Source of the DNA: Candidatus Aenigmatarchaeota archaeon
Lineage (GTDB): Archaea; Aenigmatarchaeota; Aenigmatarchaeia; GW2011-AR5
Direction of reading: 5' to 3'
DNA: 9,407 bases
Assembly (NCBI GenBank): GCA_016198645.1
Contig: JACQIE010000029.1
Location: 1 to 9,407, forward strand
Notes under the pieces: generated by a model
Database searches by the model: none
The model's input: the letters and a program-made list of their open reading frames with translations, nothing else
What the model was told of the DNA's origin: nothing
Shown: piece by piece, positions 1 through 6,315 of the stretch
Layout: every line of letters begins with the position of its first letter
How positions within the stretch are numbered: the first letter of the stretch is position 1
Position numbers and translations under genes: made by a program

Positions 1-24
1 GTCCTTTCCTTCTCTTTACTAACG

Positions 25-77
25 CCCGCCACGATACTGTATGACGCACAGCTGTGCGTCAAGTTGCTTGTGGCGGG
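25..77. repeat. Nested inverted repeat with a perfect 20-bp palindrome
   Basis: Positions 42-61 form a perfect 20-bp palindrome with half-site TGACGCACAG. It is enclosed by an outer 8-bp inverted repeat, CCCGCCAC at 25-32 and GTGGCGGG at 70-77, with unpaired arms of 9 and 8 bases between. Single-stranded DNA or RNA could fold into a two-tier hairpin. It lies downstream of the minus-strand gene ending at 186. No T-run follows the stem on either strand, so a simple terminator is not well supported. A regulator site, a cruciform or a structured RNA end are alternatives. The symmetry is seen directly; the function is unknown. Confidence 0.8.
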
Positions 78-185
78 TAGTTTACAGTCGGCGAAAACGC
101 CAAAACAAGTAAAGACGAGATTCATCGAAATCCATGCATCTCAAGAATCCGTTTTCTTACCAACAGCCGCCGTAAAAATCAAATG

Positions 186-572
186 CTACTTTGTCGTCGT
201 GGTCGTCGTGCTTGGGCAGTACGTCTGGCAGCAGATGTTTATGCAGCTCTGGCCCGCCTCGCCGGAGCCCGCGCATGTCGCGGCTTTCGTAGTTGCGCAT
301 GCAATGTTAAGCTCTTTGAGTTTTTCTCCCTGCGCAGTTTTGAAAGTTTCGTCATCTCCGGCTGCTATATTCTTGCCCGATTTAAATGCAACGAGACTGC
401 AGTCTTTGTACTGCGAAAGCTCCCCGCACACGCTTGCGATGGTTTGCTGCGCCTTTATCGCGTCCGCTCCAGGCGTGAACGTACCGAAGAAGAAGAACAC
501 CAGCGCGCCCAATACCAGTACCGCCAGGATGAGCATGACCACCGAATCCATGGGCAGCGAAGAACCCTTCAT
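186..572 (-). CDS. Pilin-like single-TM, eight-cysteine protein with Thr-rich tail
   Basis: A 128-residue protein that I do not recognise as a named family. It starts MKGSSLPMDS, followed by a strongly hydrophobic helix at about residues 10-30 ending in a run of Phe. The rest is soluble with eight cysteines (49, 58, 92, 100, 110, 114, 115, 119, including a CC pair) and a C-terminal run of six Thr before the final Lys. The Met-Lys-Gly start and the Asp just before the helix resemble class III (pilin-type) signal sequences, but no cleavage site is certain. The body is probably outside the cell with four disulfides, and the Thr tail could carry O-glycans. It is a single gene with its own promoter and no Shine-Dalgarno sequence. 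A T5 tract on the minus strand (about 179-175) follows the stop and may end the transcript. It resembles in design the products of the run at 1547-8824. Confidence 0.82.
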   Translation of the reverse strand: MKGSSLPMDSVVMLILAVLVLGALVFFFFGTFTPGADAIKAQQTIASVCGELSQYKDCSLVAFKSGKNIAAGDDETFKTAQGEKLKELNIACATTKAATCAGSGEAGQSCINICCQTYCPSTTTTTTK

Positions 573-593
573 CGTAGTAAATTACGGCGGGCG

Positions 594-602
594 CTTAAAA
601 AG
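594..602 (-). promoter_or_regulatory. TATA-like element for the pilin-like gene; leaderless start likely
   Basis: On the minus strand the sequence CTTTTTAAG is centred 26 bases upstream of the ATG at 572. Archaeal TATA boxes usually lie about 26 bases before the transcription start, so the transcript would begin at or next to the ATG. The absence of a GGTG/GGAG motif before that ATG agrees with a leaderless mRNA. This is inferred from spacing. Confidence 0.5.
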
Positions 603-633
603 CTGCGAGTAGTGATGTTTACGCGCAAGTTCC

Positions 634-650
634 CTGTTCTAACAGAACAG
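634..650. repeat. 7-bp inverted repeat CTGTTCT-AAC-AGAACAG
   Basis: CTGTTCT at 634-640 and AGAACAG at 644-650 form a perfect inverted repeat around AAC. A further AGAACAG lies at 676-682 and another CTGTTCT at 733-739, the last overlapping the end of the PIN remnant. The four copies lie between the PIN remnant and the pilin-like gene, upstream of the latter's promoter. They could be operator half-sites, or hairpins acting as an end signal for the toxin-antitoxin transcript. The repeats are seen directly; the role is not known. Confidence 0.6.
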
Positions 651-729
651 ATAAAGAGCGAAAAGGAGTCCGCCGAGAACAGAAAGCCGCCCTTTTCATG
701 CCATATCATTTACTGCAGTCGTTCAGAAA

Positions 730-1083
730 TTACTGTTCTCTAAGAATGGCTGCCATTTGCGCGGGTGAGATGATTTCTATGCCCATGAAATTCCCGATTC
801 TTTTCAAGTCTTTGTCGCCAGACACTATGTAATCTGCGTCGCCTTCTACAGCCGCTTCCAGAAACTTGTTGTCGGAAGGGTCTTCCTTTATGACATAAAA
901 TTTCTGCTTAGGTTCGACAACGTTTCCTTTCCAGATAAAGAATGCATTAAGCACTTCTATATCGTGCCGCGGAGCGTGAAATTTTTCCAGCATGACGCGC
1001 TGGAATTCGTCAAGAATCTCAAAAGAAACGATAAGCCGTATTTTCTCGCTCCTCCAACTGTCCAGAATGAACGCAGATGCATG
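730..1083 (-). pseudogene. PIN-domain toxin remnant (COG1569-like), N-terminus lost
   Basis: The reading frame is open from the antitoxin stop (1086-1084) to a TAA at 732-730 and matches the middle and end of PIN-domain ribonuclease toxins. Visible are IRLIVSFEILDEFQRV (acidic EILDEF helix), a DPSDNKF motif, and DADYIVSGDKDLKRI, which carries the C-terminal acidic active-site residues. The family usually starts with a strand ending in Asp-Thr-Asn-Val, whose Asp is catalytic. Here that strand and roughly 20 residues are absent, and no start codon lies in frame before the ATG at 993. An ATG does follow the antitoxin stop (1082-1080) but it is in another frame. A deletion or frameshift at the gene start is the simplest reading. 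An 87-residue product from 993 is possible but should lack nuclease activity. An assembly error cannot be excluded. Confidence 0.75.
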
Positions 1084-1350
1084 TCAGCCGCCTCTTCTTG
1101 TATCGCGCACTGCCTTGTCAACCTTTCGTTCAGTAATGCCTTTCTCCTTGCCGTATTTTCTCAAACTGCTTAGTGCTTTGTCAAATTCTTCCCACTTCGG
1201 TGGTTTAAGCTTCTTTAATATTATAGTATCATCCATGCCTATGATGGCAAACTTGGAGCCTTCCCCAAGATTCATTTTCTCCCTGAGTTCCTGCGGTATC
1301 ACTATCTGGCCCCTGCTTGACATTTTTGTTACCTCAAATTCCTGCCCCAT
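1084..1350 (-). CDS. AbrB/MazE-like antitoxin (VapB type)
   Basis: An 88-residue protein with an N-terminal SpoVT-AbrB DNA-binding fold at about residues 5-48: VTKMSSRGQIVIPQELREKM, then a glycine turn and strands ending DDTIILKKL. The C-terminal 40 residues are charged and helical, as expected for the part that wraps around a toxin. Such antitoxins form dimers, bind their own promoter and neutralise a partner nuclease. The partner here is the PIN remnant immediately downstream. I chose the ATG at 1350 because AGGTGG (1361-1356) lies 5 bases before it. A GTG at 1359 would add three residues and would destroy this ribosome site. An inverted repeat over the promoter suggests autoregulation. With its toxin apparently dead, it may be a leftover or may act as a regulator elsewhere. 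Confidence 0.85.
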   Translation of the reverse strand: MGQEFEVTKMSSRGQIVIPQELREKMNLGEGSKFAIIGMDDTIILKKLKPPKWEEFDKALSSLRKYGKEKGITERKVDKAVRDTRRGG

Positions 1351-1361
1351 TCCAACCACCT

Positions 1362-1400
1362 GTATATAATCTTACTAATAAGATTTATATACTTATCTTA
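1362..1400 (-). promoter_or_regulatory. Antitoxin promoter with overlapping inverted-repeat operator
   Basis: On the minus strand TATATAAAT (about 1391-1383) is a good archaeal TATA box, placing transcription start near 1362, about 12 bases before the ATG. The same DNA is an inverted repeat: GTATATAATCTTA (1362-1374) and TAAGATTTATATAC (1379-1392) match as mirror arms with a one-base difference in length around CTAA. A further TCTTA half-site lies at 1396-1400. An AbrB-type dimer bound here would cover the TATA box and block transcription. The repeat is seen directly; autoregulation is inferred from the family. Confidence 0.6.
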
Positions 1401-1546
1401 TTTACATTTCTTAACCAGACGGTGAACGACTAAAGCCGAAACCAATCCTGCCATAACCGTGCGCTAAAGTCCTTTCATGCCTTTTTCACAACGCCCCCGA
1501 AAGCCGCTCCGTTTGACGCGCCATTTGCGTATTCCTATGCCGCAAG

Positions 1547-2692
1547 TCATGCCGAACAGCGCTGCACGGATTTTTTCGCCTTGCACTCGCCGGCTTCGTA
1601 GAATCCGAGGCACGTGCCGTCGCTGGCTGCGAAGGCGCACTCCCCTTCTTTTGCATAAGCCGTGCATTCTTCCACACTCTGGAGTGAGCCGCCGAACGCG
1701 GCGCAGCACACCGGGCTGTCTTTCTCTGAGGATGAACAGAAGTAATAGCCCGCGCACGCATAATCGCCTATGCGCGCCGTGTCGGTGCTCCATCCCTGCC
1801 CGCACGTGTAAAGTCTGCCCGAGTCGCACAGCGCATCGCCGTTCGTGTTCAGCATGAACAGCCCGTCGTAGGAAGAGCAAGTGAGCACGTCCTGCGAGCC
1901 CTGCGTTCCCGCATTAAGATACAACGGCATCTCTAAAAACGACGTGCCGTCAAAATACCTGCCGTATTTTTTCTCTTCTATGAGAGCACTTATCGCGTAA
2001 TTCAGTGACAGCCCGGTTGCGCCCTGTGTCGGGCCCAGCGAAGCGCGGTTCCCCACGACTTTCACGCTCACGTCCGGCGTTGCGGATTGCAACGCATAGC
2101 CGTTGAGCAGCACTTCAGCAGCGCTTTCGTAGCTTGGTCGCGCGCTCGCGCCCGGCACGTAATGCAGGAATGCGGTTTTGCGTCCCGCTTTGCCGATTAC
2201 CGAGCCGGCGTCCACGAGCTTTCCGAAAGCCGTGCTCATTGAAACGGACGTCACCACGTCGTTGAGTGCGTGCGCCTGCAGGAAGTCAGCGGAAACCTTG
2301 TCCGCAGCTTCCAGCAAAACCGACGAGTCGCCTATCGTGAATTTCGTAGACAACGTCTCGATTTTAACGTCCGAGCGGTCTATTTGGATGGTCAGTGGTT
2401 TGCCTATATTCTTCGCCGCTTCCGCGAGCCTGCCTTCCACAAAGGCGCGGTCAACAGCCGCCCAGTCCCACGTTTCCGATTCCTTCGCGACGCCCAGCAA
2501 CGTTTGAGACAGCGCCACTTTCCAGAATGTGTTCAGCGATATCTCCGATGCGGTAAGCGCATTTTTCACGTGGTAGAGCTTCATTTCTTCCAGAGCTATG
2601 GTGACGTCCCTGCCGCTGTTGAAGATTATCAGCGCAATAAGCAGGCTGGTGAACGCCACCATGGCTATCACTAAGAATATCGTTTGCAGCAT
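1547..2692 (-). CDS. Membrane-anchored protein with 12-cysteine C-terminal domain
   Basis: A 381-residue protein, last gene of the minus-strand run, not assignable to a named family. A hydrophobic helix spans about residues 3-24, followed by a helical stretch (to about residue 130) that begins SGRDVTIALEEMKLYHVKNA. A middle part contains an EKKYGRYFDGTSFLEMP stretch. All twelve cysteines fall in the last 110 residues (272 onward), including YYFC and a VCC pair, with no cysteine before. This points to a compact disulfide-rich end domain outside the cell. I chose the ATG at 2692 because GGGTGAGGG (2705-2697) lies just upstream; a GTG at 2713 would add seven residues and overlap the previous gene by 8 bases. 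The neighbouring genes share the same design, so it is probably a subunit of the same surface assembly. Confidence 0.82.
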   Translation of the reverse strand: MLQTIFLVIAMVAFTSLLIALIIFNSGRDVTIALEEMKLYHVKNALTASEISLNTFWKVALSQTLLGVAKESETWDWAAVDRAFVEGRLAEAAKNIGKPLTIQIDRSDVKIETLSTKFTIGDSSVLLEAADKVSADFLQAHALNDVVTSVSMSTAFGKLVDAGSVIGKAGRKTAFLHYVPGASARPSYESAAEVLLNGYALQSATPDVSVKVVGNRASLGPTQGATGLSLNYAISALIEEKKYGRYFDGTSFLEMPLYLNAGTQGSQDVLTCSSYDGLFMLNTNGDALCDSGRLYTCGQGWSTDTARIGDYACAGYYFCSSSEKDSPVCCAAFGGSLQSVEECTAYAKEGECAFAASDGTCLGFYEAGECKAKKSVQRCSA

Positions 2693-2696
2693 CACA

Positions 2697-2705
2697 CCCT
2701 CACCC
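2697..2705 (-). promoter_or_regulatory. Ribosome binding site deciding the start at 2692
   Basis: Minus-strand GGGTGAGGG ends four bases before the ATG at 2692 and complements the archaeal 16S 3' end (…CACCUCC…). It favours this ATG over the upstream GTG at 2713, which has no comparable site. Confidence 0.65.
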
Positions 2706-3545
2706 TTAATCACTCGTTCTCACCACCAAAATCCCGCTTTTTTCGCCGTAGAAAAGCGGTATTTCCGCGTCCCCGACCTTGCCGATGTCTTTCAGCACAT
2801 CCGGGTTCGTTGAGCAGCAGTGCTGCGTCTTCCCATTGTTCACATATTTACAGTTGCCGTCCAGCGAAACCTCGCTTTGCGAGCACGGCCGCGCCTGGCA
2901 TACGCCCGACTCGCCGATGCCGCACTTCACGACCTTCATCTTCTCCGCGTTCGGTATCTTTTCCTGCTCGTCAAGCCAATCGAAATATTCAATCTCCGTC
3001 GCAGGCGCGCAGCATAGCAGCCCGAACCCACACCCGTTTCGTCCCACGTCCGTTATAATTTTTCTGCCGACGTCGCATCTTCCGACATACACGCCGTTGT
3101 CATACTGCCCCGGATTCGCCATGCAGACTCCCTGCAGGTTGGAGCCGCATCTTGTGACGCTGGAGCCGAACTGGACAAGCGCCTCGTCTTTCCCGGTTTT
3201 TATGAATATCTCGTAGTAGTTGAGCCTGTATTTGTCCAGAAGCTCCTTGAGTTTTCCTGCTAGGTATTCCTTGTCGCTGTCGCTCATGCCGCCCGACAGT
3301 AGAGCCTCATAAGCGTAGTCCATGAGAGTCTTTCCACCCGTGTCATAGTGCGACAGCACGCTCGCTATGGCATAAGGCGTGTTATACGTGTCCACGTAGT
3401 TTATCGCATATGCCGCCTGCGCAGGTCCGACAGGGCAGAACGGGAAGAATGTGCATATCATTATGGCGAGTATTATCAGCAGCGCCACGAGCGCGACAAT
3501 CGCCACTATGACCGTTCCGATATAAGACGTCGCGAATCCCTTCAT
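2706..3545 (-). CDS. Membrane-anchored protein with two six-cysteine repeats
   Basis: A 279-residue protein of unknown family. It starts MKGFATSYIG, with a long hydrophobic helix at about residues 9-31 that runs into CTFFPFCPVG. A helical region follows (about 42-128). Then come two related six-cysteine modules: residues 133-179 (CGSNLQGVC … C … C … CC) and 208-244 (CGIGESGVC … C … C … CC). Both begin CG-x4-GVC-x-A and end in a CC pair, so they look like an internal duplication. With the pair at 31 and 37 the protein has 14 cysteines. The body is most likely outside the membrane. The start codon overlaps the stop of the preceding gene by 4 bases (ATGA), implying coupled translation. Confidence 0.85.
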   Translation of the reverse strand: MKGFATSYIGTVIVAIVALVALLIILAIMICTFFPFCPVGPAQAAYAINYVDTYNTPYAIASVLSHYDTGGKTLMDYAYEALLSGGMSDSDKEYLAGKLKELLDKYRLNYYEIFIKTGKDEALVQFGSSVTRCGSNLQGVCMANPGQYDNGVYVGRCDVGRKIITDVGRNGCGFGLLCCAPATEIEYFDWLDEQEKIPNAEKMKVVKCGIGESGVCQARPCSQSEVSLDGNCKYVNNGKTQHCCSTNPDVLKDIGKVGDAEIPLFYGEKSGILVVRTSD

Positions 3546-4414
3546 TCCAGCTCAAGCTCCTTGTCGTCTATGCACAACGCTATGGTTTTCATCTCGTCTC
3601 TCGTCGTTGCGACGATGTCCGGGGATATGTCTCCGCACCTCACGGCGCTCGTTGTCTCTTTCACAGGTATGGCAGCAAAAGTCGTATCCCTCCCGACTTC
3701 CTTTATGCCATACTTATATTTCATCCTGAATCCGTCAAACGGAGCGCTTATTTTTCTGCACACGCCCATTGGCTCGCCCTTATCATCAACAGCACACAAC
3801 TCACCGTTCTTTTGCGCGAGCCTTATGTCGTAGTAAACGTTGCTGCCGCCGATTCCGTCTCTGACTTCCAGCTCTGCGAAAAGGGCGTCCTGGCTGGTAA
3901 GCGTATGGCTTAACGCCTGCCTCCGGCCGCTTTCACGTACCGATTCCAGCAGGCAGGAAAGCTGGGTGAGCAGCGTTTCATGAACGGTTATCTTCATTTT
4001 TCCCGTATATTCAACGTAGCTGCCGCCCTCGTGCTTCAGCCCTACGGGGAATTCGCGCGATGCTTTCAAATATTTTTCAAGCGTTGGCTGCTGTTCCATG
4101 CCGAATTCCCACCTCTGCCCGTTGGACGATTCAATTTCAGCCGTGTAGCCGTAAGAGCAGTGCCGCGCAAACGGCTCGTCCCCCATCTTGTATTTGCCCA
4201 GTTCTTCTATCACGAGTATTCCATACCCGTCAGATGCCTCGCTGGCAAGTATGGTTTCGCCCACTTCTCTTGCCACCTTGTCCGCATAGTCCAGTTCAGA
4301 TGTGCGGAAGATTAGTATGAAAGCGACAGTCACGCCTATGACAAAAGCGAGGAATGCGAACATCCTGACGAGCTGAAACAGCACATCGCCGAACATGAGC
4401 GGGGTTTCAGCCAT
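3542..4414 (-). CDS. Single-TM, six-cysteine protein of unknown function
   Basis: A 290-residue protein. The N-terminus MAETPLMFGDVLFQLVRMFA leads into a hydrophobic helix to about residue 36, with Asp10 near its start. The soluble part is mixed alpha/beta with six cysteines (HCSYG, LSCLL, ELCAV, GVCRK, VRCGD, ALCID). A helix after the membrane segment (ELDYADKVAREVGETILASE) resembles the alpha1-C helix that follows the membrane part in pilin-like proteins, but this is not diagnostic. AGGGTG lies 7 bases before the ATG. The ATG follows the previous gene's TAA directly with no gap, and the end overlaps the next gene by 4 bases. No catalytic motif is recognisable. Confidence 0.83.
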   Translation of the reverse strand: MAETPLMFGDVLFQLVRMFAFLAFVIGVTVAFILIFRTSELDYADKVAREVGETILASEASDGYGILVIEELGKYKMGDEPFARHCSYGYTAEIESSNGQRWEFGMEQQPTLEKYLKASREFPVGLKHEGGSYVEYTGKMKITVHETLLTQLSCLLESVRESGRRQALSHTLTSQDALFAELEVRDGIGGSNVYYDIRLAQKNGELCAVDDKGEPMGVCRKISAPFDGFRMKYKYGIKEVGRDTTFAAIPVKETTSAVRCGDISPDIVATTRDEMKTIALCIDDKELELE

Positions 4415-4801
4415 TTACACACCCTTCGCTGATATAACGCCGCCCTGTTTCGTGAGTCGTATACCCTTTATTTTGCCGCATTCAAGCTCTGCCGGAATTA
4501 TCCTGTTTGCCGCCGACTCTATGATACCGACGGACGCCATGCCTTTCTTGCCAAGATTCACAGTTACCTGCCTGCCTATGTTTATCGTGCAATCGCCGTC
4601 AGGCATATTCTGATAGTCATACGAGACATCGCCCGGCGTTGCCTGCATGATGTTTATCGCTCCGGATATCTCGCTGGCGTAGCTTTTAGCCGCCGTCCGC
4701 GCCGCTTCAGCAGCATTCCTGTTTATCGGGCTGAACGCGGCTATTATCATTATCGAAGTTACGAGCAGCATAGCGACAAGCATCATTACCATGCCTTTCA
4801 T
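4415..4801 (-). CDS. Small pilin-like protein
   Basis: A 128-residue protein starting MKGMVMMLVAMLLVTSIMII. The hydrophobic segment (about 4-24) comes straight after Met-Lys-Gly, as in pilin-type (class III) signals. An Ala-rich helix (NRNAAEAARTAAKSYASEIS) follows, then a compact beta-type domain with two cysteines (about 71 and 109), enough for one disulfide. A hydrophobic helix, an Ala-rich amphipathic helix and a small beta domain is the build of many archaeal pilin-like proteins. The Glu usual at position 5 of mature pilins is absent. No Shine-Dalgarno motif precedes the ATG, and a 36-base gap separates it from the preceding gene. An AT-rich box in that gap may give it its own leaderless transcript. 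Confidence 0.82.
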   Translation of the reverse strand: MKGMVMMLVAMLLVTSIMIIAAFSPINRNAAEAARTAAKSYASEISGAINIMQATPGDVSYDYQNMPDGDCTINIGRQVTVNLGKKGMASVGIIESAANRIIPAELECGKIKGIRLTKQGGVISAKGV

Positions 4802-4822
4802 GGTTATTTCTTGGCGCGGAAG

Positions 4823-4831
4823 ATAAAAATA
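4823..4831 (-). promoter_or_regulatory. Possible internal TATA-like element
   Basis: The minus-strand tract TATTTTTAT is centred 26 bases before the ATG at 4801, in one of the few intergenic gaps of the run. The ATG lacks a ribosome site, so an internal leaderless promoter is possible. This rests on spacing and base composition only. Confidence 0.35.
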
Positions 4832-4837
4832 GGTTTT

Positions 4838-6007
4838 TCACGAGCTCCACGGCCAGTACCAGACATTGGCTACGATGTTCAACAGTTTCGTTTTGAATTC
4901 GTTCGCGATGGAAACTATATCCTTTGTGGTGAGAAGAACAGTGTTCTCGGACAGCCATGTCGAGTAGACGTCTACCGGATGCGGCCCCGTGTAGCCGCTA
5001 AGTTTGAGCGGTGCCGTCAGCAAAGGCGAGGTGGTGTAGCAGCCATCCCGTTTATTGATTTTTACCACAGCGCATTTGAACGATTTTTCAGGAATGCCGG
5101 GCGCATTCCCTATGCCGTCAATGCAGGAATTGTGCTTGTCTACGGTGGAAGTAAACGTCTTGCTCTTATCATCATACTCATATACGGAATACGTGGCGAG
5201 CTTGCAGTGGCAATCCTCAACGTTGACAGTTACGTCGGCTTTGCACGGGCTGTTGAGGTAAAAATCGCTGTGCTTGCTGTCCGCGAGAGATTTCAGGTTA
5301 TTATTTATTAACTGTATATAATCTATCACGCCTTTGCACTCTTTGAGCGGGTAAGCGTATATCCCGCTCTTCGTCTTCACGCACAGGTTGCCGTCGCCGC
5401 AGGACATGTATTTTGCCGACGTTTTGCCGAGCGCGTCCGGCTGGTAGTTCAGCAAGTAATATTCGTCATTTTTCCATTCGCCGGTGACCGGGGATTTCTT
5501 GTCCTTGGGCGGTTCGAGCGTGAGCATGTTAAGCCCCGTCGCAAGCTTAACGTTGTTGATTATCACATCCACCGCCGCGCCGCCCGGCGCGGTGATGGTG
5601 GAGCGGAACGCAGCAGCCTGCTCCGTCGTAAAGGATTGCCCGCTCATCTGCGTGAATATCCGGTCGTTCATTTTTCCGTTTAAGTAGGTTTCCCAGCTTA
5701 TCGCCTCGCCGACAGGAAACTGCTCATAGTATATGAGATAGCTCGGGTCGCCTTTTTGGATTATGCTCAGCATCGCCTGGTGGAGAAACGTCATGCCCGT
5801 TTCCGGCAGCGCCACGTTTTGCAGTTCAATGGGCTTGCCATAGAAGCACGCCTCGTTGAGGGCGCTTCGCAGCGTTTCAGCCGTTGCGAAGGTTATCTGG
5901 TCGTAAGGCTTTACCGCGAATATTATGCTCACGAGCAGCGCAATGCCCGTGACGACAAAGAGCAGCCCTATGCCGACATCCATGACCAGTTCCATCGTCT
6001 GGCTCAT
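4838..6007 (-). CDS. Single-TM, ten-cysteine protein of unknown function
   Basis: A 389-residue protein. The N-terminus MSQTMELVMDVGIGLL leads into a hydrophobic helix to about residue 32, with Glu6 and Asp10 at its start. A helical region with a GDPSYLIYYEQFPVGEAISW stretch (about 86-105) follows; I have the impression that this type of motif recurs in hypothetical proteins of DPANN archaea but cannot verify it. From residue 203 onward there are nine cysteines (SCGDGNLC, KEC, SPC, EDCHC with a CxC, NSC, FKC, DGC), plus one at 54, ten in all. The C-terminus is aromatic (VWYWPWSS). Its ATG overlaps the stop of the small gene at 6004 by 4 bases, and GGGTG lies about 10 bases upstream. No enzyme motif is seen. 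Confidence 0.83.
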   Translation of the reverse strand: MSQTMELVMDVGIGLLFVVTGIALLVSIIFAVKPYDQITFATAETLRSALNEACFYGKPIELQNVALPETGMTFLHQAMLSIIQKGDPSYLIYYEQFPVGEAISWETYLNGKMNDRIFTQMSGQSFTTEQAAAFRSTITAPGGAAVDVIINNVKLATGLNMLTLEPPKDKKSPVTGEWKNDEYYLLNYQPDALGKTSAKYMSCGDGNLCVKTKSGIYAYPLKECKGVIDYIQLINNNLKSLADSKHSDFYLNSPCKADVTVNVEDCHCKLATYSVYEYDDKSKTFTSTVDKHNSCIDGIGNAPGIPEKSFKCAVVKINKRDGCYTTSPLLTAPLKLSGYTGPHPVDVYSTWLSENTVLLTTKDIVSIANEFKTKLLNIVANVWYWPWSS

Positions 6008-6126
6008 TGGAGCGCACCCTTTAACGCGCTCCAGATGTCAACATTGGATTGCGCAAGAAACGCAAGTAGCGCGACGAGTATGATTACCATCATGATTATG
6101 CTCACCACGACTTCCGTCTGATTCAC
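6004..6126 (-). CDS. 40-residue single-helix membrane protein
   Basis: Starting at GTG, this frame encodes 40 residues: MNQTEVVVSIIMMVIILVAL, then LAFLAQSNVDIWSALKGALQ. It is essentially one membrane helix (about 6-26) with a Glu at position 5 and a short amphipathic tail. It begins one base after the stop of the preceding small gene, and its TGA overlaps the next ATG by 4 bases, so it fills the space exactly. GGTGG lies about nine bases before the GTG. The fit and the hydrophobicity make it a likely real gene although it is short. Function unknown; pilin-like minor subunit or assembly partner are options. Confidence 0.72.
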   Translation of the reverse strand: MNQTEVVVSIIMMVIILVALLAFLAQSNVDIWSALKGALQ

Positions 6127-6127
6127 G

Positions 6128-6277
6128 TCATCCCACCCTGAACAGGCTCATTATTTTGTCTCCCAAAAAATCCGCGTCCGGCGCGAAGACTTTCATCATT
6201 ATCATGAATATGATTCCCATTATAATCAGCGCCCACAATATGTCGCCGGGTTTCTCCACTGCGTCAGCAATAGACAT
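6128..6277 (-). CDS. 49-residue single-helix membrane protein
   Basis: The frame encodes 49 residues: MSIADAVEKPGDILWALIIM, a helix to about residue 31 that is very rich in Ile and Met, then a charged tail FAPDADFLGDKIMSLFRVG. An Asp lies at the start of the helix. The same frame stays open further upstream, to an ATG at 6511, but that would overlap the long gene at 6316 and give a basic, Arg-rich N-terminus unlike any neighbour, so the ATG at 6277 is preferred. A 38-base gap precedes it and holds a TATA-like tract. The next gene starts one base after its stop. Function unknown. Confidence 0.72.
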   Translation of the reverse strand: MSIADAVEKPGDILWALIIMGIIFMIMMKVFAPDADFLGDKIMSLFRVG

Positions 6278-6298
6278 AATCAGATTATCATCGCCCGG

Positions 6299-6305
6299 TA
6301 TTAAT
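6299..6305 (-). promoter_or_regulatory. Possible internal TATA-like element
   Basis: Minus-strand ATTAATA is centred 25 bases before the ATG at 6277, in the 38-base gap after the gene ending at 6316. There is no strong Shine-Dalgarno motif before that ATG. An internal promoter giving a leaderless transcript is possible; weak evidence. Confidence 0.3.
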
Positions 6306-6315
6306 CTTTTCCGCG

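Noticed and set aside
64..743. Two long overlapping plus-strand frames (64-612 and 183-743)
   Set aside because: They lie antisense to the minus-strand pilin-like gene, have no domain pattern, and the second has an Arg/Cys-rich composition typical of a shadow frame.
1464..1880. Minus-strand frame of 138 residues overlapping the end of the 1547 gene
   Set aside because: Very Arg-rich, no hydrophobic helix, and out of frame with the well-supported gene it overlaps.
2693..2713. GTG at 2713 as start of the 1547 gene
   Set aside because: The ATG at 2692 has a strong GGGTGAGGG site just before it and gives a helix right at the N-terminus like its neighbours.
4936..4946. Palindrome GAACAGTGTTC, similar to the CTGTTCT repeat
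   Set aside because: Only 11 bases, inside a coding region, and not a full match to the 7-mer family at 634-739.
4811..5311. Plus-strand 166-residue frame
   Set aside because: Antisense to the 4838 gene, Arg-rich, without start signals or recognisable domains.
5575..5592. GC-rich hairpin CCGCGC…GCGCGG
   Set aside because: It lies inside the coding region of the 4838 gene over Gly, Ala and Pro codons; GC-rich codons explain it and no T-run follows.
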